A stretch of 64,000 nucleotides of DNA from JACADW01 sp963747985 (GCA_963747985.1 CAVVHG010000007.1:62001-126000), one strand, 5' to 3'; numbered from the stretch's first letter, positions 1 through 9,350 are shown. Program-made: numbers and translations. Notes: generated by a model from the letters alone, not told the origin.

Positions 1-782
1 CCGACGGTGAGGGAGGAGGGGGAGTCAAGTGTGGCCTTGAAGGTGCCGTTGGGGCTGATGAGGTAGGGGAAGGAGGAGGCGGAGGAGTTGTTGAGGCGCA
101 AGGTGAGGGGATTGCCGGAGGAGTCGGTGAAGGATATGGATCCGGAGGCGGGGGAGGAGGAGGTATTGAGGAGGACGAGCTGAGTGGAGTAGCCGTCGCC
201 GGCGGCGATCTGGGGGAAGACGAGTGGGAGGGAGGAGGGGGGAGAGGAGAGGTTGATGACAGGGAGAGTGGTGTAGAGGGGTTCGTTGTAAGCGTTGCGG
301 GATTCGCGGAGTGTGATGGCGGCGAGGGGCTGGTTGGAGGAGAAGGAGAGGGAGCCGGTGAAGTTGTCGGGGAGGTTGGGGAAGAGCTGGTGGACGTAGA
401 CGGCGGTGTGCTGGTGAGGAGGGAGGGAGAGGGAGGACTGGAGGAGTTCGGAGCCGGAGGGGTCGCGGAGGGAGAGGGAGATGGAGGCGGAGGAGGAGGA
501 GGGGTTGGCGAGGGCGAGGCCGGTGAAGGTGCCGGCCTGGTCGACGAAGATGCGGCCGGAGTTGAAGGGTACGACGCCGGCGACGCCGGCCTGGGAGACG
601 AGGATGCCGGAGGGGTTGGTATAGGTGAAGAGGGCGGAGCCGACGGGTGCGAGGGAGCCTGGGTCGGCATTCAAGATGGTGAAGCCGACCTGGATCTGGC
701 TCTGTGAGAAGAGCGAGACGGAGAGGACAAGGGCCACGGCGACAGGAAATGCCCTCATCAAAGCGCATGGCGGGATTCGCAT
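1..782 (-). CDS. Secreted protein of unknown function, C-terminus cut by window edge
   Basis: The reading frame runs off the left edge, so only the first 260 codons are visible. The start at 782 is chosen because AGGAGG lies six bases ahead; a second in-frame ATG is at 758. The N-terminus is a signal peptide (hydrophobic AFPVAVALVLSVSLFSQ, then a mature chain). The rest is rich in Ser, Leu, Pro and Thr and looks like repeated beta-sandwich segments: two stretches resemble each other (VFVDQAG/TFTGLALANPSSS and FPQIAAGDGYSTQLVLLNTSSS). Codon choice is extreme: Ser is mostly TCC and Leu mostly CTC, making the coding strand almost pure pyrimidine over long runs. I recognise no enzyme motif; an exported adhesive or surface protein is the likeliest role. 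An Arg/Pro-rich frame over the same DNA is a shadow. Confidence 0.8.
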   Translation of the reverse strand, partial: MRIPPCALMRAFPVAVALVLSVSLFSQSQIQVGFTILNADPGSLAPVGSALFTYTNPSGILVSQAGVAGVVPFNSGRIFVDQAGTFTGLALANPSSSSASISLSLRDPSGSELLQSSLSLPPHQHTAVYVHQLFPNLPDNFTGSLSFSSNQPLAAITLRESRNAYNEPLYTTLPVINLSSPPSSLPLVFPQIAAGDGYSTQLVLLNTSSSPASGSISFTDSSGNPLTLRLNNSSASSFPYLISPNGTFKATLDSPSSLTV

Positions 783-968
783 CAAATGCCTCCTATATCT
801 GCGGCAGCAGGAACAAGGGGACGAGGCTCATCAGGCAGCCGTCAGGCTCCCGCCGCATCGGTGCAGAAGACCCCCTCAGTGTATTCGAGGAAGCCCCGCC
901 CTGCCTAACAGGTTCTCGGTTCCCCAGCCATCCTGAGAATTGATTTCCGTGGAAGTGTGAACACGGAC

Positions 969-974
969 TAGAAT
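969..974 (+). promoter_or_regulatory. Candidate -10 element for a leaderless symporter mRNA
   Basis: TAGAAT ends seven bases before the symporter ATG at 982, the spacing expected when transcription starts at or next to the start codon. There is no Shine-Dalgarno sequence in between. The best -35 match (TTGATT at 940-945) is 23 bases away, too far, so the -35 is weak or absent. Inference from spacing only. Confidence 0.35.
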
Positions 975-981
975 CCCGCGC

Positions 982-2553
982 ATGACGCTGACTGCCATCG
1001 ACTGGACCATCATCGCAATCTATCTCGCGGGGTGCGTCGGAGCCGGGATCAGGACGCGCCGCTATGTCCGGGACTTGAACGATTTTGCGCTCGCCGGGCG
1101 GCAGGTGGACGTCAATCTCGGCGTAGCGTCCCTGGCGGCGACCGAAATAGGCATCGTCACCGTGATGTACACGGGCGAGATGGGATTCAAGAGCGGCCTT
1201 GCCGGAGCGGCGCCGGGCGTCCTGCTGTGCCTTGCAATGCTGATTGTGGGAATGACCGGGTTTGTTATCGAGCCGCTGCGAGACGCCGGAGTCGTTACCA
1301 TCCCGGAGCTATTCGAAAAACGCTTCGGCACGAAGGTCCGCTGGCTGGCGGGACTGGTCGTCGTCCTGGGGGGAGTGCTCAACATGGGCATCTTCCTGAG
1401 GTTGGGGGGCGAGTTCCTGATGTATATCGTCGGGCTCAGTCCCAAGGCGTCTTTCAGCCTGTCGCTGTTCGGGCAACATTGGCATCCTGGGCTGCTCGAA
1501 GTCACAATGACTTTCCTGCTCGCGCTGATCCTGATTTACACCGTTCTGGGAGGGATGGTATCGGTCCTCGTCACGGATTACCTGCAGTTCCTGGTGAAGG
1601 GTCTGGGCATTGTCATCATTTCGGTCGTCGTTTTCTGGAATACGAATCCCCTCAGGCTGATCGCGGGGCTGGACGGCGTCCAGAGCCAAACCCGAACCGC
1701 CGGGAGCATGACGATGACCGACCCTTTCAATCCGTTCCACTCTCTGGGCTACGGCTGGGTGATCTGGCAGTCGCTGCTGGCGGTTGCGGTGATGACCACC
1801 TGGCAGACAATCGTCGCCCGGGCGCTCGCGGCCAAAGATGCCTGCATCGCCAAGAAGATCTACCGGGGGACTGCTTTTTACTTTGTCGGGCGATTCAGCC
1901 TGCCCGGTTTGTGGGGAGCTGCGGCGTTCCTCTACTTCGCCTCTGCGTCGGCGGGAGGGCTGCCCGATGGAATCGGGTCGCTGGCAGCCATGCCGGTCTA
2001 TCTCGGCAGGATTCTGCCCGCAGGGATTCTCGGCATCGTTGTTGTGGCGATGCTGGCCGCTGAAATGTCCACAGACAGCGGCTACCTTCTCACCTGGGCA
2101 ACTGTCATCTACAACGATCTCGTCAGTCCCTGTCTGAAACGACCGATGTCCCAGCGCTCGAAGCTGCTGACCGTCCGCCTGCTGCTGGTGGCCATCGGGA
2201 TCTTCCTGCTCTTCTACGGCTTGTGGTACCGGATCCCCGGGCGCGCGTGGGATTATCTGTCCGTGACAGGCAATATCTACCTGGCAAGCCTGTTCACCCT
2301 GCTCGTGGGGGCGCTCTATTGGAGGCGCGCCAACAGCTGGGGCGCTCTCGCCTCGATCGTTCTGGGCGCGATCGGCCCGATCACCTTCCTTGTGGTGAAT
2401 GCGATCGTGGAGGACCCGGCGCGGCAGATCTCGCCCGAAACGGCAGGTCTGAGCGCTTTCGGAATGGCGTTTGCCGGAATGGTTTTCGGATCACTGGCGG
2501 GCAGGATGGCCGGTGTTGGGGCTGCGGTTCATCCGACGGAGGTGGTCAGATGA
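982..2553 (+). CDS. Sodium:solute symporter (SSF family)
   Basis: A 523-residue integral membrane protein with about 13 hydrophobic helices, the length and profile of the SSF/SLC5 family, which uses the sodium gradient to import sugars, amino acids or organic acids. The N-terminus (IDWTIIAIYLAGCVGAGIRT, then FALAGRQV) and the segment ending in AAEMSTDSGYL in the second half are typical of SSF transporters; the latter corresponds to the conserved region near the second sodium site. The substrate cannot be read from sequence. No Shine-Dalgarno precedes the ATG and a -10-like hexamer lies seven bases upstream, so translation may be leaderless. The stop overlaps the start of the next small membrane gene (ATGA), implying translational coupling. 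Confidence 0.9.
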   Translation: MTLTAIDWTIIAIYLAGCVGAGIRTRRYVRDLNDFALAGRQVDVNLGVASLAATEIGIVTVMYTGEMGFKSGLAGAAPGVLLCLAMLIVGMTGFVIEPLRDAGVVTIPELFEKRFGTKVRWLAGLVVVLGGVLNMGIFLRLGGEFLMYIVGLSPKASFSLSLFGQHWHPGLLEVTMTFLLALILIYTVLGGMVSVLVTDYLQFLVKGLGIVIISVVVFWNTNPLRLIAGLDGVQSQTRTAGSMTMTDPFNPFHSLGYGWVIWQSLLAVAVMTTWQTIVARALAAKDACIAKKIYRGTAFYFVGRFSLPGLWGAAAFLYFASASAGGLPDGIGSLAAMPVYLGRILPAGILGIVVVAMLAAEMSTDSGYLLTWATVIYNDLVSPCLKRPMSQRSKLLTVRLLLVAIGIFLLFYGLWYRIPGRAWDYLSVTGNIYLASLFTLLVGALYWRRANSWGALASIVLGAIGPITFLVVNAIVEDPARQISPETAGLSAFGMAFAGMVFGSLAGRMAGVGAAVHPTEVVR

Positions 2554-2723
2554 GATTCCTCCTGGCTTGGTTCTGGATGGGCCTGATCCTGGCGTCCATC
2601 CTCTGGTATGCGTTCCTGCTTTTCTACGTGGGCATCAAGGGCGGAAAAGAGATCATCACCCTCGGCAGAAACCTGTCTCAGAGACCGCAGAGCGGGCATG
2701 AGGCGGGGACTTCTGGTTCGTGA
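2550..2723 (+). CDS. Small membrane protein coupled to the symporter
   Basis: A 57-residue protein whose ATG overlaps the symporter stop codon (ATGA at 2550-2553), so it is almost certainly co-translated with it. It has one strongly hydrophobic helix (residues 3-29, with many Trp, Leu and Phe) followed by a short charged tail (KGGKEIITLGRNL). Short single-helix partners encoded directly after SSF transporters are known in several lineages, where they are annotated as symporter accessory proteins. A role in symporter stability or regulation is inferred from position. A longer frame running over this region from 2223 is out of frame with the symporter in its first part and is not real. Confidence 0.7.
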   Translation: MRFLLAWFWMGLILASILWYAFLLFYVGIKGGKEIITLGRNLSQRPQSGHEAGTSGS

Positions 2724-2766
2724 TCGCGCCTCGGCTTCGGTTGCCTGCGGCGCGAGCGGTGTGATT

Positions 2767-3105
2767 TCAGGGCCGGCAGGTAGCAGTCAATCGGGCGAAC
2801 TGCGGCAGCTGCTCCGCCTGGGCTCTGAGCATCGCCTCGGTAAGCTTCTCCGCGGTGCTGTAGTCTTTGACCGCGCCGTCCATGATCATGGCCTCAACCA
2901 TCATTTTGCGGCTTCCCGATAGAGCTGCCTCCACTGCTGCTTCCACGACAGCGATTCTCCGAAGCAGCACATCAGCCAGATTCGCAGGGATTTCTCCGAC
3001 CGGGATCGGGGCCATGCCTTCCTGTGTGGTCATGGCCGGAATCCCGACGATGGCATCGCGAGGCAGATCGGGAACCGCACCGCGGCTCGGGACATTGAAT
3101 ATCTC
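2767..3105 (-). pseudogene. C-terminal remnant of a family 4 glycosidase
   Basis: About 110 residues match the end of GH4 enzymes (NAD- and Mn-dependent alpha-galactosidases, alpha-glucosidases and 6-phospho-glycosidases): a NVPSRGAVPDLP segment, then VGEIPANLA, then VVEAAVEAALSGSRK, in the same order as in the family. The NAD-binding N-terminal 300 residues or so, with the catalytic Cys and His, are absent; upstream on this strand the sequence loses resemblance and overlaps the start of the MscS gene. The open frame extends to 3375 but its first 90 codons are not GH4-like and no good start exists at the junction. I read it as a decayed gene, not a functional small protein. Confidence 0.6.
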
Positions 3106-3333
3106 GCATGGACCGGAGCCTTTCTGCCGCGCAGTCAAGCGCGGCCAATATTCGCATCTTTTGCCGATGCTGCGCAGCCGAATGATCCGGGCCGCGCACT
3201 TTGAGCTTGTGACACTGGAGTTGCTGGGATAAGAATGCGTTTGCCGAACGCCTCGTTGCATCGAGGACAGGTGCATGCGGGCCGGCCAGGTCATTACGCC
3301 CATTCCCATGCTGAGACTGCCGCCGGAGGCACC

Positions 3334-6300
3334 ATGAATTGCTTGACCTCGAGAGTACCTGCTCTGAAGGTCCATCTGGGCCTGGTGACCGCTCTCCTGC
3401 TCGGGAGCGCCGGCATATTCGGCCAGACCCTCACGATCCCCGAAGTGTCCCGCGCACGCGACGCGGCCGCAAGGAAGAAGTCGATCACCGAGATCGAGAA
3501 GAAGCAGGTTCTCGGGCTCTACGACCAGGCCATAGCGTCAGTTGAGGCAAGTCTGCGATTGCGGGCTTTGCAGCTGGGGCAGGAGAGGACGAGAGCCGCG
3601 ATGCAGCGCGAGCTTACCGCGCTGCAGGAGGAAGTTCGCCGCCCCGTCCCTGCGCCGACCACACCCCAGCGGCCTGACGAAACCTCGCGGGAGGTGGAAG
3701 AGGCGCTCGCGCAGACACTCACCGAGCGGGACGCCCGGCAGAAAGCCATTTCCGACCTGTCCCGCCTTGAGTCCGACCTGATCAAGCGACAGGATGAGAT
3801 CAATCAGCGACGCGCGTCATTGCGGCAGGCGCTCGAAAACGCAGACGATCAGCTCGCCGTCGTTCAACTGACCTCGGTGTCCCCGGAGTGGGAGGCCGCC
3901 GCGCGTACCCGGCTGTTGGCCCTGAAACAGGAGCTGACTGCCGAAATGGACAGCCTGAAGGCAGAACGCGAGACACTGGACCTCCGCCGTGCGCTCGTTC
4001 CGCTGCAACGGGAATCGGCCAAACTCCGGCTGGAAGCCGCGGAGCGCAACATTACAGCACTCAAAAAACGGGGTCAGGCGGCGCAGGAGAGAGACGCGGC
4101 CCGGGAAGTGGAACAGGCTGTCAAGGTAGCCCATGAAGCCGAGGCCGCCTTTCCGGAACTGGGGCCGGTCGCGCATGAAGTGGAAGAGTTGGTTGTCAAA
4201 CTGTGGGGGCCGAACGGGGCGCGTGCGAAGTCGCAGGAAGTAGCGGAGATATCGGCAAGGATGAGCGAGGGATCCGCACGCGTGGAACAGATCGCCGCGG
4301 TGGTGAAGCGGCGCTATCGCGCTGCCGGCCTTTTTGCCCCGGCAAATGAGTGGCTGGAGCAATTGCCCAAAGGCGCCAACCTTCCGATGGAAATTCAGCG
4401 CAAGCGCCTCCAGGAACTCTGGCTGCTGCCACAGCTACGCAGGGACATCGTCGCCCAGGAGGAGCGGCGATTTCAGGAAACAACCCTGGAAGCCGAGGTT
4501 GAGCAAGCGAAGTCCTCGGCCACAGAGCTGGCGGCAGCGGACCTCCCTGGGTTCGAGAGTCAGGCCCGGGCGCTGTTACAACTCCGACGAAACCTCTTCG
4601 AGGATCTCCTCAGGTTCAACCAGGGATTGGAAGCGCAGCTCGCGGAGTTTGACACCATTTCTACAGGCCTGCTGCAGCGACTGCAGAACCTGATCGAATT
4701 TGTGTGGGCACGCATTCTCTGGACGCGAAGTACGACTGCAGGACCCGTGCCAACTTTTGCCATCCTCGCGGACTGTGCGCGATGGTCTGTCTTGAACCCT
4801 GATTGGGCACTGATCGCCAAAGGTCTTCTCTGGTCGAAGATTGCGGCGATTTCGACGATCCTTGCGCTTCTGCTCGTCATCCTGCTGTTCGCGGGAAGGC
4901 CAAGGTTCCTGAATCAGCTTCAGAGAGTTTCGGCAGGCCTGTCAGGGCATCCGGCCAGGGGTTTCCGAGCTCTCTGCTCATCGCTCTTTTACACGGCCCT
5001 GATCGCGGCCGGAGTCCCAGCCGCTTTGTGGTGGCTTCATCTCATCATCGGTATTGAAGAATTGTCACCGTTGAGCCGCGCGATGGCGGCGGGTCTGTTG
5101 CACGCGTCCAGGTTTCTGTTCCTGCTTCTTTTCATCCGTTCATCGCTTGTCGAAGGCGGATTGGCCGACACGCAGTTTGGCACACCTGAGCCAGTCCGTC
5201 AGGCACTGAGGAAGGAGATCAGGTGGCTGATCCCGGTGCTCCCCTCCCTTTGGTTCTTTGTCACGGCGTTTTTTGAGGCAGGCGGCATGTTCTATGAGGA
5301 TCTCCGGCTGCAAGTCTTCAACAATACGCTCGGGAGAGTAACCTATGTCGCCCTGCTCCTGTCTTTGCTCGTCGCCGGCTGGAGAATCCTGTGCCCGAAG
5401 GGCCCGGTGGTAGCGGCATACTTCCGTCGCGCGAGCAGAGCTCGCAAGTCAGTGCGGAAGCATCGCTCCAGGTTCCTGGTCACGCTTATGATCGTCGCTC
5501 TGATCCTCCTCGCGATCGCGGGATTCTACCTCACGTCGATGGTGCTGGCTCAGAATCTGGGGCTGACGATGCTTCTCACAGCGGGCTTGACGCTTTGCTC
5601 AGTTCTGTTCACCCGCTGGCGGCAGGAACAGGTGACCGGTGTTCCCACGACGGCCGAGACGGTAGCTCGGGACAGTGAAACGGCCCACCTGCAGGTCCGT
5701 CAGTTGACCCAGTTCGTTCTGACGATGGTATGGATCGTGGGGGCGCTCTTTATCTGGGCGCGTGCGCTGCCGGCGCTGACTCTCCTCCGTCAGGTCCAAG
5801 TCCTGCCGGTGGTCAAGATCGTCGAATCTGAAGAGGTTGCATCCCTGGGGAAACAACCTCCCAGAACACCGGCGGCAAAGGAGGAAGCCGCAGCGTCGTC
5901 GGGAGCCTCCGCGCCCGCGCCTGCGATACTGCCTGTGGCACCGGCACAGAAGGACACGGGTCCGAAGAAGCCTGATGCCTCAAGCCCACTTTTTCTCAGT
6001 GACATCCTGAAGGCGATCGTTGTGGGCATTCTGGCCATGATCTTCGTGAAGGACCTGCCCGGCTTGATGGAGTTCCTGGTGTTTCGCAGGTTTGATCTGG
6101 ACGCGGGCGCCAAGTATGCGATAAGCACGATTGCGCGTTACTCAATCACCATTCTGGGCGTGATCGCGGTGTCGAGCATCCTCGGGATCTCCTGGAGCCA
6201 GGTTCAGTGGCTCGCAGCCGCTCTGACCGTCGGCGTCGGTTTCGGCCTCCAGGAGATCTTTGCCAATTTCGCCGCAGGATTGATCCTGCTCCTGGACCGA

Positions 6301-6807
6301 TCGCTCCGCGTGGGAGATGCGGTCAGTATCGGCGAGCTGAGCGGCCGTGTTTCGCGAATCCAGATGCGCGCGACGACCGTCCTACTCTGGGATCGGAGCG
6401 AGATGATCGTACCGAACAAAGAGTTCGTCACCAGCAAGCTGGTGAACTGGACGCTCTCGTTCCCGGAGAGCCGCGTGGACGTTAAAGTCGGGGTCGCCTA
6501 TGATTCCGACATCGACCTGGTGCGGCGCGTCCTGATGGAGGTTGCACGTGCGAACCCGAATGTACTGAAGACCCCTCCACCCGAGGTTCTTCTCACGGAG
6601 TTTGCAGACAGCGCGATCCTGTTCGAACTGAGGGTGTTCTGCATGTACGATTACGGGCGCATGCTGCTGCAGGACCAGCTGCAGTCGGCCGTCTTTCACC
6701 AGTTTCGCAAGAACAGCATCGTGTTCGCCTTCCCGCAGTTGGATGTGCACCTCAATCCGGAAGACAAGAAACCCGCAGGGACGCCGCCGCAGGCGCAATC
6801 TTCCTGA
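3334..6807 (+). CDS. Large MscS-family mechanosensitive channel (MscK/MscM-like)
   Basis: An 1157-residue inner-membrane channel that would open under membrane tension and release solutes on hypo-osmotic shock. Residues 1-30 form a signal peptide (cut after FG-Q), followed by about 450 residues of charged coiled-coil periplasmic domain, a block of membrane helices (about 510-800), a Pro/Ala-rich linker (about 845-890), and a C-terminal MscS core. The core includes the pore helix with its Gly/Ala pattern (LTVGVGFGLQEIFANFAAG) and the following beta domain (VGDAVSIGELSGRV, VPNKEF). The length fits MscK/MscM-type channels rather than the 280-residue MscS. The start at 3334 is preferred over the upstream 3235 because GGAGG lies just ahead and it opens a clean signal peptide. 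Confidence 0.9.
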   Translation: MNCLTSRVPALKVHLGLVTALLLGSAGIFGQTLTIPEVSRARDAAARKKSITEIEKKQVLGLYDQAIASVEASLRLRALQLGQERTRAAMQRELTALQEEVRRPVPAPTTPQRPDETSREVEEALAQTLTERDARQKAISDLSRLESDLIKRQDEINQRRASLRQALENADDQLAVVQLTSVSPEWEAAARTRLLALKQELTAEMDSLKAERETLDLRRALVPLQRESAKLRLEAAERNITALKKRGQAAQERDAAREVEQAVKVAHEAEAAFPELGPVAHEVEELVVKLWGPNGARAKSQEVAEISARMSEGSARVEQIAAVVKRRYRAAGLFAPANEWLEQLPKGANLPMEIQRKRLQELWLLPQLRRDIVAQEERRFQETTLEAEVEQAKSSATELAAADLPGFESQARALLQLRRNLFEDLLRFNQGLEAQLAEFDTISTGLLQRLQNLIEFVWARILWTRSTTAGPVPTFAILADCARWSVLNPDWALIAKGLLWSKIAAISTILALLLVILLFAGRPRFLNQLQRVSAGLSGHPARGFRALCSSLFYTALIAAGVPAALWWLHLIIGIEELSPLSRAMAAGLLHASRFLFLLLFIRSSLVEGGLADTQFGTPEPVRQALRKEIRWLIPVLPSLWFFVTAFFEAGGMFYEDLRLQVFNNTLGRVTYVALLLSLLVAGWRILCPKGPVVAAYFRRASRARKSVRKHRSRFLVTLMIVALILLAIAGFYLTSMVLAQNLGLTMLLTAGLTLCSVLFTRWRQEQVTGVPTTAETVARDSETAHLQVRQLTQFVLTMVWIVGALFIWARALPALTLLRQVQVLPVVKIVESEEVASLGKQPPRTPAAKEEAAASSGASAPAPAILPVAPAQKDTGPKKPDASSPLFLSDILKAIVVGILAMIFVKDLPGLMEFLVFRRFDLDAGAKYAISTIARYSITILGVIAVSSILGISWSQVQWLAAALTVGVGFGLQEIFANFAAGLILLLDRSLRVGDAVSIGELSGRVSRIQMRATTVLLWDRSEMIVPNKEFVTSKLVNWTLSFPESRVDVKVGVAYDSDIDLVRRVLMEVARANPNVLKTPPPEVLLTEFADSAILFELRVFCMYDYGRMLLQDQLQSAVFHQFRKNSIVFAFPQLDVHLNPEDKKPAGTPPQAQSS

Positions 6808-6834
6808 TGCAGTGGGTTACGATCCGGGGCATGC

Positions 6835-6921
6835 TCAGCGACTGCCGGGATGGAAGGCTGCCGCCCGGTCGGGTCGTCCCCAGGCCTCCTGCAGGGCCAC
6901 GATGCGCGAACGTGCCTCCAT
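6835..6921 (-). pseudogene. Possible 3' remnant of a TPR-protein gene
   Basis: The 373-base gap 6808-7180 holds no intact gene. On the minus strand a short open stretch ending in TGA at 6835 reads RSRIVALQEAWGRPDRAAAF. This resembles the last repeat of TPR-containing protein kinases and periplasmic TPR proteins (pattern RLVxLYEAWGKPEKAAE). Nothing upstream continues the match. Weak evidence: a short similarity judged by eye. Confidence 0.3.
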
Positions 6922-7180
6922 CGTCCGCTCGTGTGCGTCTCCCCGCCCGAGACAGCGGTCAAGTGATATGCGTAGCCAGTAACGCCGCTTTCATCCCTCG
7001 TGTGCGCCGTGGGAGTGGGCGCGCCACGGCACAGAAGTATGCCGCCGTCGAAGAGATATCGGATGTTGGCCCGTTGCCGGCAGCCGGTATCCTTAATACC
7101 GACCGGCGAAGGTTGCTGCATGGGAATCATGGGACTGGTGATATGCTTGGCGAAACATTTTTACGGAACAGGGGGATGCC

Positions 7181-8458
7181 ATGAGAGCAAAGCCCTTTGT
7201 TTGGTCCAACATCACCACTTGCGTACTGGCTGCTGCTACGTTCGCGAACCCTCAGCCCGGTGAAGGCAGTCTTCACCAGGATCCACAGGGACGCTTCACC
7301 GTGCGCCTGGCAAGCGGCTGGACGGCTTCCACGCTGGATCAAAACACCGTGCAATTCGCGGGCGACGGTGCGTACGCGACGGTTTTCGTGCTTCGGGGGG
7401 GCGGCACGGCGGAGGAGTTCATATCCCTGCTTGCCGGGCAATACGCTCACAAGTGGAAAGACTTCAAGCAACTGAAGAGCGGGCAAGCCACTCTCGGCGG
7501 ACTACCGGGGATGGCCGCCGCGTATTCGGGTATGAATCCCAACGGGGTTCTTTCTTCCTTACGGATTGTGGCAGCTCTTCGAGCCGATCGCGGCTACGGC
7601 CTGCTCATATTCTCTCCCCAGGAACGGCTCAGAGCGGCTATGCCTGCGCTGGACTTGCTGGAATCGAGTCTCGCCCCTCCCGGCGTTCAAGCGTCATCAG
7701 GAGCGATGGGATTGGCCGCTATGCCCCCAGCACAACCCCGAATGAGCCAGCCGGCAATCACCGGCATTCCGCGCGGCGGTCTCCCGCTGCAGCCGAAACA
7801 GGCCGGCTATTGCCGCGCACTTGCGCCGGCAGACTGGGCGATCATTAACGTCAGCCAGAACTCCAATGCTGTTGATTTGTTCAACGGAGCGTTTGCGGCG
7901 TCGTGGGTGGTGAGAGGGGTTACTGCCGCCGAGATGATGTACTACCCACAGCAATTCGGCAGCCCGGAGGCGGTGCTTCTGACACACACGACGCTGCCGG
8001 ATGATCCATATCCACCGCAATTCTCTGCGCCCCAGCCCCTGGGAGGCGGATACGTGGCTCGCGAATTTGAGACGCCAACCAGGCACGGAGTCGTAATCTA
8101 CACTGTTTATCCACAGGCTATGGGCGGCTTCATCATCACCAGCCGGATTGCATACGGGCCCAAGCAACTGTGGCAGGCGTACGGACCGGTAGCGGTGGCG
8201 GTGGCACTCACCATCCGCTGCACGGTCCAACTGCAGGTGTCACCTGTCTCTGGCGGGGGCGGCGCTTCAGGTGCCAGCCGTGAGGAATCCACTTATAACC
8301 AGCAGTTAGGTACGGAATACGCACATGATCCGGTCACGGGCGAGAACTTCCTGATGAACTACGGAGCCGACCATCGGGACAGCGGCCCTCAAGGCCCCGG
8401 ATTCTACCATGAGGTCAACGGCGAGCTCCGCAAGTTGGAGCCAGGCCGCACAGAATGA
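7181..8458 (+). CDS. Secreted two-domain protein of unknown function
   Basis: A 425-residue exported protein with a signal peptide (about residues 1-23, cut near FA-NP). Residues 28-165 look like a PsbP/DUF1795-type alpha-beta domain (GRFTVRLASGWTA...FVLRGGGTAEEF...LLIFSPQERL), and residues about 205-350 form a second domain with a similar layout (CRALAPADWAI...MMYYPQQFG...VARAL-like end). A Pro/Met-rich linker separates them, and the last 60 residues carry a motif YNQQLGTEYAHDPVTGENF that is typical of a family of uncharacterised bacterial secreted proteins. GGGGG lies five bases before the ATG. It is followed after 13 bases by the TIM-barrel gene and may be cotranscribed with it. Function unknown. 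Confidence 0.75.
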   Translation: MRAKPFVWSNITTCVLAAATFANPQPGEGSLHQDPQGRFTVRLASGWTASTLDQNTVQFAGDGAYATVFVLRGGGTAEEFISLLAGQYAHKWKDFKQLKSGQATLGGLPGMAAAYSGMNPNGVLSSLRIVAALRADRGYGLLIFSPQERLRAAMPALDLLESSLAPPGVQASSGAMGLAAMPPAQPRMSQPAITGIPRGGLPLQPKQAGYCRALAPADWAIINVSQNSNAVDLFNGAFAASWVVRGVTAAEMMYYPQQFGSPEAVLLTHTTLPDDPYPPQFSAPQPLGGGYVAREFETPTRHGVVIYTVYPQAMGGFIITSRIAYGPKQLWQAYGPVAVAVALTIRCTVQLQVSPVSGGGGASGASREESTYNQQLGTEYAHDPVTGENFLMNYGADHRDSGPQGPGFYHEVNGELRKLEPGRTE

Positions 8459-8471
8459 GGAGATGACAGAC

Positions 8472-9350
8472 ATGAAACAGAATCGTCGCAGCTTCATAGC
8501 ACAGTCCGCCAGCCTGGCCGCAGGACTCGGTGCGCTCAGAGAGCACAACTTGTTTGGAGGGACTACTAGCGGCAAGCCCGCATGGCCCGGCCCCATCGGC
8601 CTCGCGCTATACACCGTGCGCAACGAATTCGAGTCGCAACCGGCTCAGACTCTGAAGAAAGCTGCCGCTATCGGCTACAAGGAGGTCGAAGGCGGCATGG
8701 GCAAGATCTCCGCAGAGGAACTTTCCGGCTACCTCAAAGACGCCGGGCTGAAGATGCCCAGCGGGCAGTTTGAACACCCCGCGAGCCCGGAGAAATATGT
8801 GAAGGTGATCGAGTTCGCCCGCAAGATCGGTATGCAATACGTCACCTGCTCGTTTTCAGACGCCAGGACCGCCGACGGCTGGAAGAAGATTGCCGACGAC
8901 TTCAATCGCGCCGGGAAGCAGGTCGCCGATGCCGGCATGCAGTTTGCATACCACAACCATCTGCAGGAGTTTCGCCCTCTGGGTAACACAAACGGCTACG
9001 AAATCCTTATTGCCGACACGGATCCTGCACTCGTCAAGTTCCAAATTGACATCTTCTGGATGACGTGGGCAAAGCAGGACCCCGTGGTGTACCTGAAGAA
9101 GCTAGCCGGCCGTGTTCCGATGCTTCATATCAAGGACCGGAAGAAGGACTGGCAGTGGGACCCGCTGAACTTCCCGAAGGACAAGGAGGTTCCGTACACG
9201 GAGGTGGGATCAGGAGCCGTCGATTGGCAGTCGATCTTCGCGCATGCCACCGGTGTGAAGCACATCTTCGTCGAACAGGACCTCTGGGACCGGGAGCCGA
9301 TGGAATCCGCCCGGATGAGTTACGAATACCTGAAGACGCTCACGCTGTGA
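8472..9350 (+). CDS. Exported sugar phosphate isomerase/epimerase-like TIM-barrel protein
   Basis: A 292-residue xylose-isomerase-like TIM barrel (AP endonuclease 2 fold). The start at 8472 follows GAGGAG by nine bases and gives an N-terminus with a twin Arg (NRRSFIAQSASLAAGLGAL), a probable Tat signal. Conserved metal-site features are visible: GQFEHP, then YHNHLQEF (His/Glu pair), then FQIDIFWMTWA, HIKDRKKD, and near the end FVEQDLW. Members isomerise or epimerise sugars or keto-sugars with a divalent metal; the substrate here is unknown. It sits 13 bases after the secreted protein gene at 7181-8458. Similar exported barrels often accompany Gfo/Idh/MocA oxidoreductases elsewhere in this window. 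Confidence 0.85.
   Translation: MKQNRRSFIAQSASLAAGLGALREHNLFGGTTSGKPAWPGPIGLALYTVRNEFESQPAQTLKKAAAIGYKEVEGGMGKISAEELSGYLKDAGLKMPSGQFEHPASPEKYVKVIEFARKIGMQYVTCSFSDARTADGWKKIADDFNRAGKQVADAGMQFAYHNHLQEFRPLGNTNGYEILIADTDPALVKFQIDIFWMTWAKQDPVVYLKKLAGRVPMLHIKDRKKDWQWDPLNFPKDKEVPYTEVGSGAVDWQSIFAHATGVKHIFVEQDLWDREPMESARMSYEYLKTLTL

Noticed and set aside
25..768. 247-residue Arg/Pro/Leu-rich frame on the minus strand
   Set aside because: It is a shadow of the secreted-protein frame (start 782) caused by the pyrimidine-rich DNA; composition is not protein-like and it has no ribosome site.
2223..2723. 166-residue frame ending with the small accessory protein
   Set aside because: Only its last 57 codons, starting at the ATGA overlap, are plausible; the first part is out of frame within the symporter gene.
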